The notes below the pieces were generated by a model. The model ran no database searches. It was not told the origin of the DNA and saw only the letters and a program-made list of their open reading frames with translations. 64,000 nucleotides of DNA, from contig HF993101.1 in assembly GCA_000433475.1 (NCBI GenBank), positions 1 to 64,000 on the forward strand, in the 5' to 3' direction. A program made the translations under genes and the position numbers. Numbering within the stretch: position 1 is the first letter of the stretch; every line of letters begins with the position of its first letter. This document shows positions 59,959 through 64,000 of this stretch, piece by piece. Source of the DNA: Mycoplasma sp. CAG:956 (GTDB lineage Bacteria > Bacillota_I > Bacilli_A > RF39 > UBA660).

Positions 59959-61543
59959 AATACTTTTTTAAATTGATTTTTAAGGCATTTTTATTAACGT
60001 TAATTTTGCCGTATTTTCTTTCAACATCTTGTAATTCTTTTTGAAGTTCTGTAGCATATTCTTGAAGTTTTTTTAATTCTTTTTTGATATCTTCATTACT
60101 TGCTATGCGTTCTTTAATTTTTTTATCTAAATTATAGATGGCATTTTGAATAGTTTCAATATCGTATATTTTAGTATAGGCTAAAATGAAAGAGATTAGA
60201 GCTCCTAGTCCGATACCTAGAAGAGTAAAGGGGATAATGAATTTCGTACTTTTTCTACTAATGGTTTTATCTTGGTAAGTTTCGGTGATAATAATAGTTG
60301 TATCAGTAGTATTTTCGTTACTATCTAAGGTATCTTTAGCTTCAATATATTGATATTTTTCTATTAAATTACCATCTAGGTTATCTTTAGTAATATGAAA
60401 ATCATCATTTTCGTTTGCGGTTTCTGGAGTTATATAATCATAGGCGGTTACATTACGAATATAACCATTACCAATATTATTAGAATGCCAAGGACCACAT
60501 TTTAAAACGGTTGCAACATAAGTAGTGGAATGTTCATCAAATTCTTCCACTTGATTACCAATTAAGTTGCCAGTTTCTAAATTAATAGTTCTGGTAATGG
60601 TTTGGTATTCATCAACTTTATTAGATTTAGATTTACCTATACGATATCCGGCAGTAATAGTAATAACAGGAACAAGTACAACGGATAAAGCCTTAAGAGT
60701 TAATAAATTTTTATTTAATTTTAAATTCTTTATTTGATATTTATTTTCTAAATATTTAGTAGTTAATTTATCTTTCTTTTCTATTGCATTATTTACTTTA
60801 GTAGTTATTTTATCAATAGCTTCATTTTTTCTTCTAAGATATGAAGAATTAGCCTCACCAACAGTTTTACTAGATACTTGTCTAATAATATCTTCGTTAA
60901 AGCAATCAAATCCTAAACCTTCAGTACCAATATTATTTAAATTTTCATTAATGATAACTTCTTCTGATAATTTATTTAAATCATTTCCTAAAAGACGTCC
61001 TAAATTTTCTTTAAAGGCAATTGTATTTAAGCTATTAACATAATTTAGGATATCATTGCGTTCAAATATTTCTTCGTATAGAATAACATTATAAATAGTT
61101 TTATAAGCCTCATCTACAATAACTTTTTGTTCATCGGTTAAATTATTAGTTAAAAGATTTAGAGAATCTACTAACATTCTAGTAGTATCAATAATATCTA
61201 TAATATTTTCATCAGAAATTTTAGCAATATTTAAATTTATTTTAGTATATAATAAGTAAGTTTCATAAAAAGGTTTTAATTCTTCTTCTATTTTTTTAGT
61301 TATTTCTTCTATCTTTTTAACATAATCATCAAAAACAAAAGCTTCTAAATCACTTTGCATTCCAGCATAGGGCATTTTTTTAGATAGATCTTCGTCATTT
61401 TCTACTTTGGTTTTAATTTCATTAAGTAAAGATTGATAATTAGTTATATCAAAGATAACTTTTACTTTATCTAGAATGCCTTCAAGATTTTTTACAGCTG
61501 AATCGTATTTTTGGTATCCTCTTGTTAAATCATAATCCATCAT
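59957..61543 (-). CDS. Large coiled-coil membrane protein of unknown function
   Basis: A 528-residue protein. Residues 1-270 are helical and charged (probably cytoplasmic). The first membrane segment is about 282-300 (ALSVVLVPVITITAGY). An outside beta-like domain (about 305-435) contains TTYVATVLKCGPWHSNN and several Thr-rich strands. A second membrane helix (LLGIGLGALISFILAYTKI) leads to a C-terminal coiled coil (KELKKLQEYATELQKELQDVERKYG). The overall plan (long helical part, two membrane helices around an outer domain, coiled coil) suggests a scaffold or sensor. No family is recognised. It is divergent from the lipoprotein gene. Confidence 0.82.
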   Translation of the reverse strand: MMDYDLTRGYQKYDSAVKNLEGILDKVKVIFDITNYQSLLNEIKTKVENDEDLSKKMPYAGMQSDLEAFVFDDYVKKIEEITKKIEEELKPFYETYLLYTKINLNIAKISDENIIDIIDTTRMLVDSLNLLTNNLTDEQKVIVDEAYKTIYNVILYEEIFERNDILNYVNSLNTIAFKENLGRLLGNDLNKLSEEVIINENLNNIGTEGLGFDCFNEDIIRQVSSKTVGEANSSYLRRKNEAIDKITTKVNNAIEKKDKLTTKYLENKYQIKNLKLNKNLLTLKALSVVLVPVITITAGYRIGKSKSNKVDEYQTITRTINLETGNLIGNQVEEFDEHSTTYVATVLKCGPWHSNNIGNGYIRNVTAYDYITPETANENDDFHITKDNLDGNLIEKYQYIEAKDTLDSNENTTDTTIIITETYQDKTISRKSTKFIIPFTLLGIGLGALISFILAYTKIYDIETIQNAIYNLDKKIKERIASNEDIKKELKKLQEYATELQKELQDVERKYGKINVNKNALKINLKKY

Positions 61544-61635
61544 GTAATCCTTCTTTCTTACTTAAGTTATCTTAAAATATTTAAAAATCAAAGTCAAGGT
61601 AGTTTGTTATTTTTAAGAAAAATTAGGGTTAATTA

Positions 61636-61664
61636 TTGACTGAAATTTAAGACAATGGTAAGAT
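61636..61664 (+). promoter_or_regulatory. Promoter of the lipoprotein gene
   Basis: TTGACT and TAAGAT have 17-bp spacing, 28 nt before ATG 61692, which has GGAAGGATAATA as ribosome site. Confidence 0.65.
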
Positions 61665-61691
61665 ACAGTTTAGTGAAATGGAAGGATAATA

Positions 61692-62426
61692 ATGGATAGA
61701 CAGAAGAAAAATAGCTTAATTTCTTCCCTAATACTTGGAAGTGTTTTATTAACTGGATGTGGCGAGAAATCAGAATGTGAATTACCTACTAGACATGTTC
61801 ATAAATATATAAAAAGTTTTAGTAATGGCAGTGCTATTACTAAATATTTGGATAGTGAAGATTTAGATAATTTTGGTTACAAGTGGACTGATAATTATAT
61901 TTTAGTAAATAAGGTTGATGAAAAATTTTATCAAGAAGTAGCTAATATGTTTTTAGGTAGAGATAATTGGGATTATTTATATAATTTAATGGCAGCTCAA
62001 AAAGATTATTTAGAGTTTTTTTATGAGTATGATACGATAGAAACTTATACAGAAACTGATAGTGATGGTAATACAGAAACTAAAACAAGAACGGTTCATC
62101 ATGAAGGATGGCATACTAATCCTTATGATAGTGATAATACAGGTAGAGTAAGACTTTATCATCATCGTTTTTATGGGTATAAAATTATTTATAAAAATAA
62201 TAAGTTTTCTAAAGTTTCTAGTTATGCTGTTGATGACATTAGAGAAATAATGGATGAGTATCCATATTTTCCAGAAAATTGTGTAACTGAAGTATATGAA
62301 GAATTTAGATTTAGCAGATGGGATTTGCCTGATTTATCACCAGATGATTTTAATACTTTTAATCATCCAGATTTAAATAATAAAAGTATGACTTTAAATC
62401 ACGGGTTTGGTAGAGTTTTAAAATAA
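61692..62426 (+). CDS. Lipoprotein of unknown function
   Basis: A 244-residue protein with a lipoprotein signal (MDRQKKNSLISSLILGSVLL then lipobox LTGC), so Cys23 is expected to be lipid-modified and the protein held on the outer face of the membrane. The mature part is hydrophilic and rich in Asp, Tyr, Trp and His (RHVHKYIK, VHHEGWHTNP, RLYHHRFYGYKI), possibly metal-binding. It is divergent from the coiled-coil membrane protein gene and could work with it, but no family is recognised. Confidence 0.85.
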   Translation: MDRQKKNSLISSLILGSVLLTGCGEKSECELPTRHVHKYIKSFSNGSAITKYLDSEDLDNFGYKWTDNYILVNKVDEKFYQEVANMFLGRDNWDYLYNLMAAQKDYLEFFYEYDTIETYTETDSDGNTETKTRTVHHEGWHTNPYDSDNTGRVRLYHHRFYGYKIIYKNNKFSKVSSYAVDDIREIMDEYPYFPENCVTEVYEEFRFSRWDLPDLSPDDFNTFNHPDLNNKSMTLNHGFGRVLK

Positions 62427-62435
62427 ATAAAAAGT

Positions 62436-62458
62436 CCTCAGAATATCTGAGGTTTTTT
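62436..62458 (+). terminator. Rho-independent terminator
   Basis: The stem CCTCAGA / TCTGAGG with a 3-base loop is followed by six T. It lies next to the end of the converging spoVS-like gene. Confidence 0.85.
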
Positions 62459-62463
62459 AAAGT

Positions 62464-62727
62464 TTATTTAACTATATTAATTAATAATCTTATTGCTGTT
62501 TTTTCTTCACCATTAATTAAAACATCGTTAAAAGCAGGGATAATGCCAATATTAATTCCAGCAGGTGCTAGAAAGCCTCTGGCTATGGCAACAGCTTTAA
62601 CAGCTTGATTTAAGGAACCAGCTCCAATAGTTTGAAGTTCAACACTACCGTTTTCTCTAAAGATATTGGCAATGGCTCCTGCTACCTTACTAGGATTTGA
62701 TTTTGATGATACTTTTAAAATTTCCAT
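62464..62727 (-). CDS. spoVS: Stage V sporulation protein S (SpoVS/Alba-like)
   Basis: An 87-residue protein with the whole family sequence pattern: MEILKVSSKSNPSKVAGAIA, IGAGSLNQAVKAVAIARGF, IIPAFNDVLINGEEKTAIRL. SpoVS folds like Alba nucleic-acid-binding proteins and influences septation and sporulation in Bacillus, but it is also found in many non-sporulating bacteria. AGGAGGAATT is a strong ribosome site on the minus strand, and a TATAAT (complement of 62760-62765) may be its -10. No other sporulation gene is in the window. Confidence 0.95.
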   Translation of the reverse strand: MEILKVSSKSNPSKVAGAIANIFRENGSVELQTIGAGSLNQAVKAVAIARGFLAPAGINIGIIPAFNDVLINGEEKTAIRLLINIVK

Positions 62728-62898
62728 AATTTAATTCCTCCTAAAAAATATATATGCAGATTATAAAAAAACTTTCCTTATATTTAATTTAGAATTGATT
62801 TTATATTATTTTATAGAATTAATTATATTTTTATGTTATATTGATACTGTATATTAAGAATAAAGATAGGCATAGATAATTATAATAAAGGAATAAAA

Positions 62899-64000
62899 AT
62901 GAAAAAGTTTAATAAGGATAGTTATTTAAAAAAATTAAAGTTAAAAAGAAATTGGCAAAGATTCTCTAAATATTTTTGTGTTGGTATACCTTGTGTCTTA
63001 TGTCTAGTATTAGGAATATATTTTGCATATTCAAAATTCTTTGTGTCTAAGGAACAAAGTGTTGTTAGAACGACGGTTGGTGATTTTATTTATGGTGATG
63101 TGGTAATTAATGCTTATATTGATGGTGAGTATTCTAGTACAATTCCAGGTAAGAATGATGGTTATGTAGTTGATAAAGTTTCTTGTGATAATGGTGCGGT
63201 AGGTAAATGGAACAATGATAAATGGGGTTTACTTACTACTAATCTAAGTAAAAGAACTAAATGTAATGTTTATTTTAAAAAGGTAGTTTCAAAAGTATCT
63301 GATATTATTGCTCAGTTAGATACAACTGGAAAGTGTCCAACTATGAATGCTGATGGTTCTGTAAATGTTACTGGGTTAGAGGCTACTAATGGTTATTTAT
63401 GTAAGGCTAAAGATGCTTATGGTGATTCATATTATTATCGTGGTAATGTAACTAATAATTATGTGAAGTTTGCTGATAAATATTGGCGTATAGTAAGAAT
63501 AAATGGTGATGGTACTGTAAGAGTTATTTATGATGGCACAAGTGCTCATGCCAATGGGGAGGCAAGTCGTGATAGACAGATAGGAACTAGTGCTTTTAAT
63601 AGTAGTTATAACGATAATGCCTATGTTGGTTATATGTATGGTCAAACTGGTGCCTCAACCTATGCAGATGCTCATGCTAATACCAATAATTCTACTATTA
63701 AAACTTATATAGATAATTGGTATAAAACGAATATAGTTGGTACAACTAATGAACAATATTTAGCTGATAATGTATTCTGTAATGGTCGTTCAATAAGTAG
63801 TAACAAACCAACTAGTAATTATAATAACTTGGGATATGGAACAAATGTCACCGCATATCGTTGGTATTATGGACCATGGGAAAGTGTTGGCTATAATTCT
63901 AGTATGAGATTAATGTGTCCACAAAAGAATGATGCCTTTACCGTAAGTGATATTACTAATGGTAATGGAGCTCTAACGTATCCAGTCGGTCTTTTAAGTG
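62899..64000 (+). CDS. Anchored cell-surface protein, incomplete at window end
   Basis: It opens at ATG 62899 after AAAGGAATAAAA and stays open to the edge (367 codons), so the 3' end is missing. The N-terminal 125 residues (Lys-rich start, membrane helix, TTVGDFIYGDVV, AYIDGEYSSTIPGKNDGY, KRTKCNVYF) are nearly those of the protein at 18476. The outer part differs: GKCPTMNADGSVNVTGLEA, then YYYRGNVTNNYVKF, YWRIVRINGDGTVRVIYDG and a Tyr/Asn/Ala-rich region, a module related to the one in the protein at 19965. No copy of the 27-bp palindromic site is upstream, so it may be constitutively expressed. Function unknown; probably surface-exposed. Confidence 0.85.
   Translation, partial: MKKFNKDSYLKKLKLKRNWQRFSKYFCVGIPCVLCLVLGIYFAYSKFFVSKEQSVVRTTVGDFIYGDVVINAYIDGEYSSTIPGKNDGYVVDKVSCDNGAVGKWNNDKWGLLTTNLSKRTKCNVYFKKVVSKVSDIIAQLDTTGKCPTMNADGSVNVTGLEATNGYLCKAKDAYGDSYYYRGNVTNNYVKFADKYWRIVRINGDGTVRVIYDGTSAHANGEASRDRQIGTSAFNSSYNDNAYVGYMYGQTGASTYADAHANTNNSTIKTYIDNWYKTNIVGTTNEQYLADNVFCNGRSISSNKPTSNYNNLGYGTNVTAYRWYYGPWESVGYNSSMRLMCPQKNDAFTVSDITNGNGALTYPVGLLS

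Noticed and set aside
1..64000. Mycoplasma-type code (UGA read as Trp)
   Set aside because: Trp is TGG throughout, conserved genes end at full family length under the standard code, and reading through the single TGA stop (addB) would add only a few meaningless residues.
1..64000. Prophage, insertion sequence or integrative element
   Set aside because: No transposase, integrase, phage structural gene or terminal repeats were found. The T7SS effectors and relics look like resident accessory genes.

Overview
The window is AT-rich throughout, uses the standard bacterial code (TGG for Trp, UAA/UAG stops, one UGA stop) and carries Firmicutes housekeeping genes with short intergenic gaps and many Rho-independent terminators. 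EzrA, AddAB, YlxM next to FtsY, SpoVS, a class-b-like type VII secretion (T7SS) EssC and a bile-salt-hydrolase-like enzyme together suggest an uncultured, gut-associated member of the Bacilli, close to the lineages from which Mollicutes arose. This placement is inference; there is no rRNA in the window.

Layout. 1-5.3 kb: a palindromic site upstream of two small surface-protein genes, then a LysM/GH25 muramidase and a protein with a sigma-like C-terminus. 5.3-7.5 kb: a TetR regulator with an inverted-repeat operator, relics of the ABC exporter it probably controlled, and a CHAP-domain gene broken by a frameshift and a stop. 7.6-14.1 kb: a probable bile salt hydrolase operon, a class III Fic protein, an XRE-membrane sensor with a membrane partner, and the last third of a dead serpin. 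14.2-18.0 kb: thiI, ackA and a DHH phosphoesterase. 18.0-24.2 kb: an element that looks invertible (two 27-bp sites in exact inverted orientation) upstream of a cell-surface protein, then a second surface protein, ezrA and a possible sortase substrate. 24.3-34.0 kb: an alpha/beta hydrolase, tRNA-His, small genes, a relic zone, addB-addA, and pyk on the minus strand.

34.3-48.8 kb is the T7SS locus: essC, an esaB/yukD-like gene, three helical small proteins, a DUF4176 protein, and two large putative effectors. One effector ends in a transglutaminase-like Cys-His-Asp domain and the other in a C39-like cysteine peptidase domain. A leucine-rich protein and an unknown 210-residue protein follow them as possible partners. 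The two effectors share an unusual N-terminal motif at the same residue positions, and a decayed third copy of the motif lies between them. No essA, essB or esaA is present.

49.0-62.7 kb is mostly housekeeping: alpha/beta hydrolase, membrane-anchored MurF, Ddl, a lone prepilin, FtsY-Fhs-YlxM, a PAP2 phosphatase, an SDR, a YnbB-type PLP enzyme, Bax-inhibitor-1, a coiled-coil membrane protein, a lipoprotein and SpoVS. The window ends inside another member of the surface-protein family found at 0.1 and 18.5 kb.

Two systems stand out. The first is what looks like a family of surface proteins controlled by site-specific DNA inversion, with locus-specific spacers. The second is a compact T7SS cluster with two enzymatic cargo proteins that carry a shared, apparently non-LXG, N-terminal signature. 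Gene decay is concentrated in genes for exported or surface functions.
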